NCBI GenBank assembly: GCA_900768545.1
Contig: CAAGDD010000006.1
Location: 51,568-115,567, forward strand
Length of the DNA: 64,000 nt
From: Clostridia bacterium
GTDB taxonomy: Bacteria > Bacillota > Clostridia > Christensenellales > UBA1242
Reading direction: 5' to 3'
The notes beneath the pieces are model-generated. The model was not told the DNA's origin. It did no database searches and saw only the letters and a program-made list of their open reading frames with translations. Shown here in pieces: positions 1 to 11,600 of the stretch (position 1 is its first letter; every line of letters begins with the position of its first letter). The translations under genes were made by a program, and so were the position numbers.

Positions 1-2
1 AA

Positions 3-521
3 CTTTTGAATTATCTTGAAAAGACAGACTTTTTCACCGCGCCAGCGTCTGGCAGACGTCATAACGCTTTTGAAGGCGGTCTTGCGCTTCACAGCATAAA
101 TGTTTTCAAGCGATATGTTCGACTTTTGCAACAAGAATATGGCGAAAATTGGCAAAATGTTGTTTCACTTGAAAGTGCAACAATCATTGGGCTTTTGCAC
201 GACTTGTGCAAGGTCAACAATTATACCGTCGAAATGCGAAATGTCAAAGTTGACGGCGAATGGGTGCAAAAACCTTTTTACAAATATTGTGACTCTTTGC
301 CTTATGGGCACGGCGAAAAGTCAGTTTATATGATTTCTGGATTTATGAAGCTTACGAGAGAAGAGGCAATGGCAATAAATTGGCACATGGGTGGCTTTGA
401 CCCACGTGCACAAAACTCAAACGCCTTGTCAGATGCATATTATCGCTATCCAAATGCATTTTTGTTCCATTTGGCGGATTATATGGCAACATACCTTGAC
501 GAAAAACCACTCGAAGATTAA
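3..521 (+). CDS. HD-domain phosphohydrolase, C-terminal part (5' end outside window)
   Basis: The reading frame is open to the left edge, so the true start lies upstream; the first in-window TTG is not convincing as a start. Counting from that TTG, the visible 171 residues contain His at 19 and 29 and a clear His-Asp pair in LLHDLCK (65-66), the metal-binding signature of HD-superfamily phosphohydrolases. The spacing (H..GGLALHS, then HD) resembles small HD hydrolases related to the YhaM C-terminal domain or phage-type HD proteins. Substrate cannot be told. A terminator-like hairpin follows the stop codon directly, so this is the last gene of its transcript. Confidence 0.7.
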   Translation, partial: LLNYLEKTDFFTAPASGRRHNAFEGGLALHSINVFKRYVRLLQQEYGENWQNVVSLESATIIGLLHDLCKVNNYTVEMRNVKVDGEWVQKPFYKYCDSLPYGHGEKSVYMISGFMKLTREEAMAINWHMGGFDPRAQNSNALSDAYYRYPNAFLFHLADYMATYLDEKPLED

Positions 522-533
522 AATTTCAAGAAA

Positions 534-559
534 ATCAGCAAAATATGTTGATTTTTTTG
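534..559 (+). terminator. Rho-independent terminator after HD gene
   Basis: A 7-bp stem (ATCAGCA / TGTTGAT, one G-T pair) with loop AAATA is followed by seven T residues. Confidence 0.6.
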
Positions 560-607
560 TTTTTATAAAAAATCTTTCCAAAATGCAGTTTTTTTTAAAA
601 AAGGGTA

Positions 608-636
608 TTGACAGAAAGATGGTTTTGGGGTATAAT
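608..636 (+). promoter_or_regulatory. Consensus sigma-A promoter
   Basis: TTGACA (608-613) and TATAAT (631-636) are separated by exactly 17 nt, a perfect consensus promoter. It lies just upstream of the AGGAGG-type ribosome site and ATG of the 740-aa gene. Confidence 0.9.
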
Positions 637-662
637 TTTAGCAAGAAAAACGGAGGTTTTAA

Positions 663-2885
663 ATGGAAAAATTAACAAAATTAGTTATTAATTCAAAAAG
701 CTTTGATGAAAAATTTGAAAAAGCAGATCCAATGTTGAAAGTTTCTTTTGGTGCAAAAAAGATGCTTTATACACCTTATGAATATAATGGGAAAGAAGAA
801 CCACTTTTGTTTATCAAATCAAAGGCTGATAGTGATGCAAAATTGGTTACTGATTACAAAATGTTGTTCAACAATAACAGATGTCAAATTTCTGTTTATG
901 CCGAAAAAGGACAACTTAAATATGTGAATGTTGACAAAGACGACAAAAACGAAAAAGATTTTGAAAATGTTGTTACAACTTTGAAAGATTATGTTGACAC
1001 AGAAAAAGAAGTTTTGACAAAAATTATTGCAGACAAAGAAATCAATCCAAAAGCAGGAAGTTTCAAAAACTTTGGAAAAGGCTTTAATGTGAAAGCTGAA
1101 GAAAAAGAAGAAGAGGAGGCAAATGATTTGACTCGTATTGGTGATTTTGTAAAACTTGAACGCGCAGAAGGCGGAAAATCAAAAGAAAAATTCCCAGCAA
1201 GACTTGTTGTTGGACCACACGCAAAAGTAAAAGATAAAGTTTCACTTTATTATATCGAAAACAGACAAGCAGGCTTTGAAAACTTTGATAAAGAACCTAA
1301 AAAGTATGCTGGAAATTTACAATGGATCCAACAATCAGGAAAGGTAGTTTCAAGAGTTTATATCACAGACAAGAAAAATATCGAACTTGAATATTACAAA
1401 AAAAATCCTGAATATCAAGAAAATGCAAAAGAAGAAATCCCACAATATATCTTGGCTGACAAGAGAATCAAAGTTTTGGGCGATGTTAAAGAAGTTAAAG
1501 ACTTTGTTAAAGACACATTTGGTGACTACAAAGTCGTAGAGCAACCAAACAAAAAAGCAGTTAAAACAGCGGTCATTTCACTTATTAGTGCTGTTGCTGC
1601 AGCGACTTTGGCTTTGAGTGCTTATGCTTATATCGGACCAAACAAAAATGCTAAGGCTCAAGATCTTGCTACAACAAAAGTTATTAAAGTAATCGAAGAT
1701 AAAGATCTTGAAAATAAGGGTAGTTTCAACTATTTCACAGATGAAAATGGAAAGGTTTATGCTATTTCTGCAAAAGAAAATATAAATAGCGTTATGAAAG
1801 GCATTCAAACAATTAAACAAAGTGATGTCATCAATCCTTGGTCTGGTTTTGGCTGGGCAAGAAAAGTTGAATATTCAAAACAAACTTTTTCGGCTTATGG
1901 TGTTGCTGTTGGAACACAATTGGCAAAAGAACTTGTTTCTAAAAAGATAAAACTTGGGACACATCTTGGCGAAGACGGAAAAATCACAACAGATTTCATC
2001 TATCCTATCGTTACTGCTGAAAACGAAAATGATAGAAGTCAAGCAATGAAAGACAGAGACAGATTTATAAACGAATTTGTTGCAAAAGGTTATAAAAAAG
2101 CAGACGCTGAAAATTTTGTAAAAGGTTATGAAGAAGGCTTCTTGACTGTTACAAAAGATTATGTAGAACAAAACGACGAAAACGAACAAATCAAAGCTGA
2201 AGAAAAAGTTGAAAACGACGCTAAAAAGATTGACTATAATAGCATTGTTCTCAAAGAAGAAATCGCAAAAAAAATCTCTTCACTTGTAGATAAAAATATC
2301 AAATCTGCTGACATCGAAATTGCTTATATTTCAAATGAAAATCAAACAATTTTGGTTTTGAACAATGACGGCGAAAGCTTGTATAAGCTTCAATATAAAG
2401 GCGCTGCCGACATCGTTAAAAACGAAGCGGGCGACATTACCAAAACAGCAAACGAAGACCTTATTGAAAAAGTAAAAGCTATTTCAGAAATTTCAATTGG
2501 AACAAACGCAAAAAATATGTTTGCTTCAGACAAAAATTATTACAATAGCCTCGAAGAAGAATTGGTTTCTTTGGGATATGACACAATTTATTTGCAAAAC
2601 AGCAATATCCAAAACGAAAATGGTGGCGTTAGCCCAATCGCTTATTATGTAAAAGACGGCGAAATCGTCGAAAGAGAACTTGGAACATTCTATGCTTCAA
2701 AAAATAGTGCAAGCTTTGCTGATGTAAACGCATTTGCACTTCTTAGAAACGATTATAAAAAGATTGGATATGATCAAAATTTGACAAATCCAACAATCAA
2801 ATATTATGACGAAGAAACAAATTATTATGTAAAAAAAGATGTTTCAGCTCAAAAAGTTGTAGAAGGCAGAACTGTTGGTGCGTAA
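663..2885 (+). CDS. 740-aa membrane-anchored protein of unknown function
   Basis: I do not recognise this family. The ATG has a strong Shine-Dalgarno (CGGAGG) and a perfect consensus promoter, so it is probably well expressed. Residues 1-295 are charged, Lys/Glu-rich and lack a signal peptide. One hydrophobic segment (about 300-326, Ala/Leu-rich) follows a basic stretch. The remaining 410 residues are again hydrophilic, with Asn, Lys, Asp and Glu in excess and little Cys. This suggests a cytoplasmic N-half and an extracellular C-half joined by one membrane helix (type II anchor), or the reverse topology. It is monocistronic: promoter in front, terminator behind. Base composition and codon use look like the rest of the chromosome. 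A second large, equally unplaced protein with a comparable plan lies at 33876-38093, but I see no clear sequence relationship between them. Confidence 0.75.
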   Translation: MEKLTKLVINSKSFDEKFEKADPMLKVSFGAKKMLYTPYEYNGKEEPLLFIKSKADSDAKLVTDYKMLFNNNRCQISVYAEKGQLKYVNVDKDDKNEKDFENVVTTLKDYVDTEKEVLTKIIADKEINPKAGSFKNFGKGFNVKAEEKEEEEANDLTRIGDFVKLERAEGGKSKEKFPARLVVGPHAKVKDKVSLYYIENRQAGFENFDKEPKKYAGNLQWIQQSGKVVSRVYITDKKNIELEYYKKNPEYQENAKEEIPQYILADKRIKVLGDVKEVKDFVKDTFGDYKVVEQPNKKAVKTAVISLISAVAAATLALSAYAYIGPNKNAKAQDLATTKVIKVIEDKDLENKGSFNYFTDENGKVYAISAKENINSVMKGIQTIKQSDVINPWSGFGWARKVEYSKQTFSAYGVAVGTQLAKELVSKKIKLGTHLGEDGKITTDFIYPIVTAENENDRSQAMKDRDRFINEFVAKGYKKADAENFVKGYEEGFLTVTKDYVEQNDENEQIKAEEKVENDAKKIDYNSIVLKEEIAKKISSLVDKNIKSADIEIAYISNENQTILVLNNDGESLYKLQYKGAADIVKNEAGDITKTANEDLIEKVKAISEISIGTNAKNMFASDKNYYNSLEEELVSLGYDTIYLQNSNIQNENGGVSPIAYYVKDGEIVERELGTFYASKNSASFADVNAFALLRNDYKKIGYDQNLTNPTIKYYDEETNYYVKKDVSAQKVVEGRTVGA

Positions 2886-2899
2886 ATAAAATAATAAAA

Positions 2900-2928
2900 A
2901 ACTAGCCGATTTGGCTAGTTTTTTTTTG
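2900..2928 (+). terminator. Rho-independent terminator
   Basis: Eight-bp stem AACTAGCC / GGCTAGTT, loop GATTT, then a run of T. It closes the 740-aa gene and sits just before the convergent tRNA-Leu. Confidence 0.85.
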
Positions 2929-2934
2929 TTTGTA

Positions 2935-3020
2935 TGGTGCAAGAGATGGGAGTTGAACCCATATGATGTTTCCATCACAAGTACCTGAAACTTGCGCGTC
3001 TGCCATTCCGCCACTCCTGC
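2935..3020 (-). tRNA. tRNA-Leu(CAG)
   Basis: The reverse complement folds as a class II tRNA. The acceptor is GCAGGAG with CTCTTGC (one G-T pair). The anticodon arm CAAGT / ACTTG has loop TTCAGGT, giving anticodon CAG. There is a long variable arm, and the T arm ATGGG / CCCAT has loop TTCAACT. The CCA end is encoded. It should read CUG codons. Confidence 0.93.
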
Positions 3021-3142
3021 AAAATTGCTTTGCTTGTAAAACATTTATATTATAAAAATATTTTATACAAAAGTCAAGAATAAAAAATTGTTTTTGGCTG
3101 CAAAGACAAAATAATACAAAATTTGCAAAATGCACAAATTTT

Positions 3143-3172
3143 TTGTGAAAAAATCGCGTTTTGTGCTATAAT
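3143..3172 (+). promoter_or_regulatory. Promoter for a leaderless rRNA methyltransferase mRNA
   Basis: TATAAT at 3167-3172 ends only 6 nt before the ATG at 3179. A weaker -35 (TTGTGA, 3143-3148) lies 18 nt upstream. The expected transcription start is at or next to the A of ATG, and no Shine-Dalgarno fits between. Confidence 0.65.
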
Positions 3173-3178
3173 TTTTTT

Positions 3179-4447
3179 ATGAAAGAAAAATTTGTTGATA
3201 TTTTTGATATGTCTTATGAAGGGGCGGGCGTTGGCAAGATTGACGGAAAGGTGATTTTTGTGCCAAAAACATTGATTGGCGAGCGCGCGAAATGTGTTAT
3301 CGAAAAAGAAACAAATTCGTTTGCGATTGGAAAGGTTGAAGAAATCTTGACGTCAAGTGACAAACGAATTGTGCCAAAGTGCCCTTATTTTGATATTTGT
3401 GGTGGGTGTGAATTTCAACACTGCTCACAAGAAAATGAAAAAGAAATAAAATTGAGCATTTTAAAGCGAGAACTTCAAAAGGTCGGCTATAATGGTAATG
3501 TTGATTTTGTCGAAAGTGACAAACGTTTTGGCTATCGAAACAAAATCAAACTTGAAGTGTGTGGAAATAAGTTGGGATTTTTTAAATCGAAATCTCACGA
3601 CTTTTTTGCTGTTGAAAAATGTGTTATTGCTGATGATCAAATCAATGACGCTTTGCCAAAAATTGAAACTTTTTTGAAAGAAAATGACTTCAAAAATTTG
3701 AAAAATGTTTATGTGCGTTGTATAGACAAAAAAGTTGCAATTTGTTTTTTGTTTGATAAAAATGCTCAAAAAACACAAAGAAATGCGAAAAAAATTGAAA
3801 TTTTAAGCGATTTTGATGTATTTTTTGCTTTTGGAGATATTTTGGAAAGCGATAAGACACAAATTAAAAATATTTTTGGTGACAAATTTCAAACAAAAGA
3901 TTATGGTGATTTTGTTGCAAAATATGATATCTCTGCTTTTTGTCAAATCAATGATTTTGTTGCTCAAAAGATGTATGAATTGGTGCTTGAAAACACAAAC
4001 AACAAGCGAGTGATAAATGCTTATTCGGGGCAAGGAGTGCTTACATATCTTATTTCTAAGGGTGCAAAGTTTGTTTATGGCATCGAATATCAAAAAACGG
4101 CTCATGAAAAGGCGGAAGAACTCAAAAATTTGTCGAGCGAATATAAAATTGAAAACATTTGTGGCCGCGTTGAAGATGAAATTTCAAAAGTTTTGCAAAG
4201 GGATAAGATTGACGCTATCGTTTTGGATCCTGCCCGCGAAGGATGTCAAAATAGCATTTTGAGTGCCATAAACGAAAACAAAATTGATGATGTTTTGTAT
4301 ATTTCATGCAATTTCTCAACTTTAGTAAGAGATTTGAAGATTTTGAACGATTTTTATGAAATTTTACAAGTAAAAATTTTCAATATGTTTCCTTGCACAG
4401 CCAATCTCGAAACATTCGTAAAATTAAGAAGAAAAACCGATTTTTAG
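3179..4447 (+). CDS. 23S rRNA (uracil-5-)-methyltransferase, TrmA/RlmD (RumA/RlmCD) family
   Basis: This 422-aa enzyme is a SAM-dependent RNA m5U methyltransferase. The first 55 residues form a TRAM RNA-binding domain. A CPYFDICGGCEFQHC cluster follows, giving the four Cys that hold a [4Fe-4S] centre in this family. The SAM site is seen in NAYSGQGVLTY, the Asp-containing motif in VLDPAREGC, and the catalytic Cys in YISCNFSTL near the C-terminus. Length matches Firmicutes RlmCD/RumA homologues; which uridine it modifies cannot be read from sequence. I place the start at the ATG at 3179 because upstream in-frame codons lie inside the -10 region. The gene is monocistronic with its own terminator, whose stem overlaps the stop codon. 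Confidence 0.88.
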   Translation: MKEKFVDIFDMSYEGAGVGKIDGKVIFVPKTLIGERAKCVIEKETNSFAIGKVEEILTSSDKRIVPKCPYFDICGGCEFQHCSQENEKEIKLSILKRELQKVGYNGNVDFVESDKRFGYRNKIKLEVCGNKLGFFKSKSHDFFAVEKCVIADDQINDALPKIETFLKENDFKNLKNVYVRCIDKKVAICFLFDKNAQKTQRNAKKIEILSDFDVFFAFGDILESDKTQIKNIFGDKFQTKDYGDFVAKYDISAFCQINDFVAQKMYELVLENTNNKRVINAYSGQGVLTYLISKGAKFVYGIEYQKTAHEKAEELKNLSSEYKIENICGRVEDEISKVLQRDKIDAIVLDPAREGCQNSILSAINENKIDDVLYISCNFSTLVRDLKILNDFYEILQVKIFNMFPCTANLETFVKLRRKTDF

Positions 4448-4462
4448 AAATCGGTTTTATTT
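4433..4462 (+). terminator. Terminator overlapping the methyltransferase stop codon
   Basis: AAAACCGATTT / AAATCGGTTTT stem with a four-base loop containing the TAG stop, followed by TATTTT. Confidence 0.8.
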
Positions 4463-4510
4463 TAAAATTTTGCCACATAAAATATTTAAAAAAATTTAAC
4501 TATCTTTTTC

Positions 4511-4539
4511 TTGACAACTTTTTGAAAATTTGGTATTCT
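4511..4539 (+). promoter_or_regulatory. Sigma-A promoter for the giant surface protein unit
   Basis: TTGACA (4511-4516), a 17-nt spacer and TATTCT (4534-4539), 64 nt before the GTG start of the 356-aa gene. Confidence 0.75.
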
Positions 4540-4603
4540 ATATATGAAATTTTTAAATGGACTTCTTTCTCGTTTTTGAGAAAACTATAAAAGGATCAAA
4601 ATA

Positions 4604-5674
4604 GTGTCATCTATTAGTTTAAAAAAGATTTTTAGTTTTGTTATGGTCTTGGTTGTCGCAATGGCATCTGGTTTTCTCATTGGAAAAATTTATATAGACT
4701 CGACCTATGTCCCTCCACTTGATATGAGCGGAACTGAAGCCGACTATCGTGACGACGAAGAAATCAAAAAAGTTGAAAGCCTTGTCGCACTTGCAAATGG
4801 CGGCAAAGATTTAAGCGAATTTTCACAACTTGAACTTTTCCAAATCGCTGAATACAATCTTGAACACTCTGAATATTTTTTGAAAGAAGGTCTTGGTACT
4901 GCAACTTCGTGTGGAGCGACTTGCAATATGCGTCTTCAAAAAATCAAATATGGTGACCATTATGGGTTTTACAAATTTAGTCCATCTGAAAAAGTTATGG
5001 GCGTTGAAACTCCAGCAGTTTGTGTTCGCACAATTTATGACGCAAAAAAACACACTATGGATTTGATAAAGGTTAAAAAACCAAACTTCATAAGTCGCGA
5101 TGCAAATGCTATGCAAGTTGAGTTTTCAAACACGACAGCAAGTGGGAATGTTGTGATTTCATACAAAAATACTGGTGGCAAAACTGCTGAAGAATTGTAT
5201 GCTGAAAGATTTAAAACTGTTCCAACAAGAGCACTTTCTTATCTTATCACAAGCAAAACCACAACAGATGAAAACTTTTCTGAAATGACTTTAAATGAAG
5301 ACGGCTCTTGCACTTTTGATATAAAGTTTGTTCCAGAAAACAGCACGATCACAGCAACTTTGTATTATTCGCGTGAAGTTCAATTTGCGTGCAGTTATTC
5401 TGTTCCTTATTGGACAATGGCAAAAGGCAGAGATTATTCAATCTTGCTTCGTGTGACCATTGACAAAAACTTCAAATTTAAACAAATTTATTATTATGAG
5501 AGCTACACCGAATATGGTGCAAAAGATGTTAATGATCCTTATGCTATTGACAATATTCCACTTTTGTCAAGCGCACCAGTAATCAACGAATACACAGATT
5601 ATTTTTATTTTGACAAAGAAACTATTGCTAGCAAGGTTGTTGACGACTTCAAAAATTTTGAGGAGATGAAATAA
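4604..5674 (+). CDS. 356-aa membrane-anchored extracellular protein, partner of giant protein
   Basis: The family is not recognised. Translation starts at GTG, preceded by AAAAGGATC. An N-terminal signal anchor (about residues 10-28) ends in GFLIGKIYID with no lipobox or obvious cleavage site, so the rest should be outside the membrane. The ectodomain (30-356) is rich in Thr, Ser, Tyr and acidic residues and contains a CGATC pair of cysteines around residue 104-108. The sequence suggests beta structure in the middle (residues 170-300). Its stop codon is only 5 nt from the start of the 2645-aa gene and both use one promoter, so the two products are probably made together and may form one cell-surface assembly. 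Confidence 0.75.
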   Translation: MSSISLKKIFSFVMVLVVAMASGFLIGKIYIDSTYVPPLDMSGTEADYRDDEEIKKVESLVALANGGKDLSEFSQLELFQIAEYNLEHSEYFLKEGLGTATSCGATCNMRLQKIKYGDHYGFYKFSPSEKVMGVETPAVCVRTIYDAKKHTMDLIKVKKPNFISRDANAMQVEFSNTTASGNVVISYKNTGGKTAEELYAERFKTVPTRALSYLITSKTTTDENFSEMTLNEDGSCTFDIKFVPENSTITATLYYSREVQFACSYSVPYWTMAKGRDYSILLRVTIDKNFKFKQIYYYESYTEYGAKDVNDPYAIDNIPLLSSAPVINEYTDYFYFDKETIASKVVDDFKNFEEMK

Positions 5675-5679
5675 GAAAA

Positions 5680-8600
5680 ATGGAAAGACCAGTTAAGAAA
5701 GCTTCGAAATGGGTCCCAAAGATGGTGAGAACATTTGCCATCTATCTTATTTTGACGCTCAGTGTCTTTTTTGGATATATTGAAATCGCTGGGAAAATCA
5801 ATCGCGATATGTCATCGGGTTCAAATAGCGGTTCTGGTGACTTTACTCCACCAGCAACAATTATGGACGAAATTACAACGACCTTTCAAAACTTTTCTGA
5901 CATCAATGTTCAAGGCTTTAACTTCTCTGTTGCAAACGAAAGTATGAATTTCAAAATTTCGCTTGAAGGTGATGTTCAATTTGATAGAGAAGACAAAAAG
6001 GCTTTTATTGATTTAAAACTTGGATATAATCCAAATTATAAAAAAGACAGTCAAGTTTCGGCTGCGGCTGTTGACGAATCTGAAATTTTTAAGATTTGTG
6101 TAAATTATGATCATCCTTATGTTTATATCAAACTTGCTGACAAACTTTTCAAATTTGATGTAAATACTGGACTTGATATGCAAAGTTTGATTGGCTTTAT
6201 CAAACAAAATGTTAAGTTTGACGCTGAAAATATCAATCTTGACGAACTTATGACCAAGATTGGACTTGGAAATTTTGACATTATGGAAATGGTTAATCAA
6301 GTGACCAGCGCACTCAATGTTAAAGTTAAAGACGCGATCACTGACGAACAGGGAAACTACACTATATATATTGGGCTCGGTCTTCCAAAAGGCACAGAAC
6401 TCAAACCTGGTGAAAAAGCTCCAATTTCAATTCGTTTGATTTGTGACAAAGATTTTTGTATTAGTTCGGTTGTTTTGAAAAATCAAACAACTTTAAGAAA
6501 CGGAAATCAAGTTGTTTTGAGAGCTGAAAACATTAAGATGAACAAAGGGCTCGATATCGCCGATGTAAACGAAGAAGAAAATATGGTTGATATGAGCGGG
6601 TTGAGCAAATATCTTTGCTATTGTCAAAACTTGTATAAAAACGACTTTGTTAAAGCAAACGCGAAGATTAAATATAAAAATCAAAATGTTGACGCTGTTT
6701 TAACAGTTGATAGTTCCAACAAAGTTAAGGCAAAACTCGACGCGATTTATGAAGGTGCAAAGATCAAAGTGATCTATGCTGACGAAGATGTTTATCTCGG
6801 TGTTGAAGGCTTGAAATTTAAGTTTAAAGCAGATGATTTCAAAACTTGGAGAGACAAGATAGAACAAATTGTTAAAAATCAAACAAATCAAAGTGTTGCT
6901 GATTTTGTTAAAGATTTGGCAAACAAAAAACTTGACCTTGCAAGCAAAAATATAAATATCGTTGACACAATTTTGGATATCTTGGCTGGCGGCGAAAAAT
7001 CACAAGAAAAACTTGTAAAATATATGCCAGACAACACAACTTTGATCGAAAATCAATTTGCTATGACTTGGGAAAGCGGCGCGAATATTACACTTTCTCA
7101 CGAAAATGAAATGCTCAAAAAAATCAAAGTTTTGTATGATGATGTTGATATCGATGTAAACTTTGAAATTGTTGAAAACGGCTTTGATGTTGTGGGTGAA
7201 TATTTTGATTTGACAAATATCTTGCCTATTTCTGAAATTGTTGACCGCATTTTGACAGATAAAGGTCTTGAAGCTAGTGCTTCTATAAATGTCAAAGGTC
7301 AAACAATCAAAGCAAACTTGATTTTGAATTTTGAAAATGATATCAAGGCGTTAATCAGCACAAAATTGTTTGGCGAAAATATAAATGTTTTTATTGACCA
7401 AAACAAAGTTTATTTGCAAATTGGTGAAATCGTTGTAAGTGGCGAGTTTGCACAAATTGATTCTTATATTCAAAAGATTGATCAAATGTTTGGCACAAAC
7501 GTTTCTGGACAGTTGTCGGGCGACAAAGATGTAGCTTCAATCTTGGCAAAAGTTGTTAAAATTTTAGACAATATCAAAATCGAAAAAGAAGACGGAGCAA
7601 TGGCTGTTGTGAAATATCTCAACACTTTGGCAAAAATCTCAATTGATGAAAATAAAAACTTGAAGGTTGTTGTTAACGACGAAAAATTTGATGTAACAGC
7701 AACAATCTTTGAAAGCACAAAACAAGTTTTGATGCCAACAGCGGCAGAAAATATCGATGATTTGTTTGCAAAAATCGAAAACATCAAAACACTTGTTGAT
7801 GGCAAAAAGTTTGGTGTGACATTTGACCTTTCTGCTTACAATATTGCATTGAGCGGAACAGCAGATGTTGACCTTGAAAACAAAGCAGCAGTCGTTACAA
7901 TCAAAAACACTGACAACTCTTTAAACGCAAAATTGATTTACAAAAATGAAACATTGTATGTCGAATGTTCAAGCGTAAAAGTGAAAGTTAAAGTTGAAAG
8001 CGTAAAAAACTTGGTCGACTTTATCCTTCCTATTATAAACAAAGACGGAAGCGAAACAAACGCTCAAAATTCACGCATCTTAACTGATATTTTTGGCGAA
8101 GATATTACTTCTCTTTCAGTGACAGACTTGCTTGAAAAGATTGATGCAAAACTTTGTGGCAGCACATCTAATTTGGCGGCAATTTGTGTGTTTGGTAGTG
8201 CAAAAACAAAACGCGCAGAAGCAAATATCACTTTTGTTGAAAACAAATTGGATAAAATTGAAGTTAAGATCGACGACATCTTTGCTGATGCTGAAGAACT
8301 TGACGAAAATGCTCAAAACATTGTTTTGACAGCAAGACTTAAAGATTTTGAAGAAATTTTGGTTGATGAAAATCAATATTTCGATATTTTGAGTGCTATT
8401 TCTGGCACAGCGAATATAACTTACACAAACGGCGACATTTCAATCAACGCCACAGCAGATATCAAACTCAAACTTGGCAGCGACTTGCAAATTCAATTGA
8501 CAACAAGATTGTTTGACGAAGACTTTACTGTTATTGTTCTTGGTAAAGATATTTATGTAAAGGCGGGCAGTGTAAAACTTCACACATCACTTGACAACCT

Positions 8601-11600
8601 TGACGAATTGACAAAATTTGTTTCTGGCTTGGCTGGAACAAAATCAAGTGAACAAACTCTTGATATTGAAAAGATTGTTAAAGAATTGACTTTGACAAAC
8701 ATTGTTGACATTTCGACTTATGTTTCAACAAATCAAAATGTTTTGACCGCAAATTATAGCGCAAATGGCTTGACAGTTGGCGCAACTTTGACCGCAAATC
8801 AAACATTTGACGCTCCACAAGCGTTGGTTGATTGTGAAGAACTTTCAAATGTTTTGAAGAAGGTTGAAGTTATCAAGAAGCTCGCTGATAGAAAATTGTT
8901 TGAAACAACATTCAGTGCAAGTTACAACGGATTTGCTTTTGACGGAACTATCAAATATCAACAAACTGCCGACGGCAAAGTTGTGTTTGAAATCTTTGTA
9001 GATAATGTTTGCGGCGAAAATGTTGTTCTTCGTTTGCAAGACAATATGATCTATATTAGTTATGGAAATGTCAAGATCAAGCGTGCAATTGAAAGTGGCA
9101 ACAGTGAAAACAAGACCACATTTGCTCAAATTCAAGACGCTCTCGCACAAATCACATCATCTAATTTTGCAGTTGAAATCAACTTTGGCGTGTTTGGCGA
9201 AATCGTTGAACTTTTGAGAGATTTGCAAATTAATGATTATTTTGACAGGCTTGCGATCGGCATTGATGGCACAACTGACAATCTCAACATCTCACTTTCA
9301 AATAAGAAAGAATTTTCAAAATCACAAATTTTGAATTTGAATGTATCATTCGATGAAAACAACCTTCCAAAAGTTGGTGTTGACATTTATGGAATTTTGT
9401 TCGCAAACATCGAGTTTGCTGACGCAGAAATTTCTACAATCAAACCTTATGACGAAAGCGATTATGCAGACTTTAAAGAAGACTTTATCCAAGGCTTGTT
9501 TGACAGTCTTGCAATCGAAGAAAATGCAAACGGCGAAGATTATGTTTATGCATTTGAAAGCGATATCGCAATCCGTTATAGCAAAAACACATTTAGGGGC
9601 GAACTTGTGGCAATGCTCGTTCGTGACGAAAACAACAATACAATCTTGGGCAATTACAAACCTGCAATTTCACTCCACACAACATCACTTGGCTTAAATT
9701 CGTATGTTTATTATATTGATGACACCGCTTATATCGACATAAACGGCTTGCAAATCAAGGCACAAGTAAACAAAGAAACGATAAACGAAATTACTGCATT
9801 TGTGAAAGAAAACTTCACTTCTGGCACAACTGAACAAGAAGCGGAAGAAGTCGCAGAAGTGTTTAGAGTGATTTTGCCAGCAATCGACAAGATCTATGGT
9901 AGTTGGGTTGAAGGCGGAGTTCAATTCAACATCAACGACAAACTTTGGTATACAAAAAATGCAAACTTTGGCGACATTGTTGCAAAAGTTTTGGTTGAAA
10001 CAAATGACAGCACAATTGTTCCAACAGAAATTGTTTTAGGAGCAAACATCGATGACCCTAACACAACAACTTATGACGGCGGCTATGCTGACGCTTGGCT
10101 TGAAGAAGAACAAGACATCACAAAAGCATTAAACTTTGCTGTTTACTTTGAAAATGTTAAGGTTGGCACTTCGGTGAAAGATCTTGACTCAATATTTGTT
10201 GTTGAACAAAACGAAAACGCTAAAAATTACAACAATATTTTGGGCGTAAAATCAAATTATGAAACTTCACTTCTTGAAATCTTCAATGATTATAAGACTG
10301 TGTTTGATGCAGTTAAGACAACTTATGATTATTTGAAAGAAATGAAATATCAATTCAATGTCAAGGCAACAATTGCTGGCGAAACAAGCATGACGGTCGG
10401 CGGCGACATTATTGCAGAACTTTCAGACGACGACGCTGAAAATCCAAAAGCACAATATAGACTCAATGACAAACTTGTCAGCGTCCAAGGTGATTTGGAT
10501 ATCACAACTTCACAAGCCGGCAGCAGTGTTCGTCATTTGGTATCACTTTTGTATTCAAACTATCAAGAAGGTTTGTATGTGACATATTCTCACGGCAACT
10601 TGATTGGAAACAAATCATTTAAGGCGAAGATCGCAAATTCTCACATGAGCGAAATTGTCGCAATGGTGGCAAGATTTGTCGGCATCGGATTAAACGAAAC
10701 AGCAAAAGAATCTTTGAATTTGGTTGAAAATACGACCGACTTTAGATATTTGAGAGAATTGCTTGGATTGGCAAACAGCACAGAAGATTATGAAACTTCA
10801 AAAGTTGATGAAATTTTGTCGTCTGTAACTTCTATGACAAAAATGCTTAAAAATATCAAACTTGAAAAGAAACAAATTTCTGGAAGTGAACTTTTCGAAA
10901 CAAAACTTTCAGTTGTTTTGGATTGGGAAAACACAGATGCAACAGTCACAATCGTTTTGAGAGAAGAAACATTGGCAGATGGCTCTGTAAAACTTATGCT
11001 TCGTGAAATTTCAATTTCAAACCTTGTTTTTGCAAACAAAACTTTGAATGTTACACTTTCAGTTCAAGATTTCAATGCAGCAAACTTTGATTACAACACA
11101 AGTGACGCACACATCGATTTGAGCGATATCTCATCGTTCCTTGATGTTGCAGTAAGCACATTAAACACAAAAGGCTTCAACTTCAAAGGCAACACAGTTG
11201 TAAATATCCCTGTTGTTGGAACGGTTGAAGTTGGCTTTGATATTTTGGCAAAACTCAACGATCAAAACAAACTCGAACTTTATATGGAACTTAATGTTGG
11301 TGAAAAGAGAGAAGTTACTTGGTCGGCAGTTAAAGGCAAAGACACTTACACAACTTACAATGTTGTGGCAAGGAAGAAGGCTTGGGATAAACGTATCACA
11401 AAGATCACTTATGCAAACGGAATGCTTAATATCGAAAACAAAACTTATAATTGCAGATCGACCGACTTCTCGACTCCAAAAGATATAGTTAAGACTTATT
11501 CATATTCAAAAGATCAAATCGGCGACAATATTATGTTGATCGTGACTCAATCACTTGGTCTTACTGACACAGTTCACGACATTATCAAATATGCAATTTC

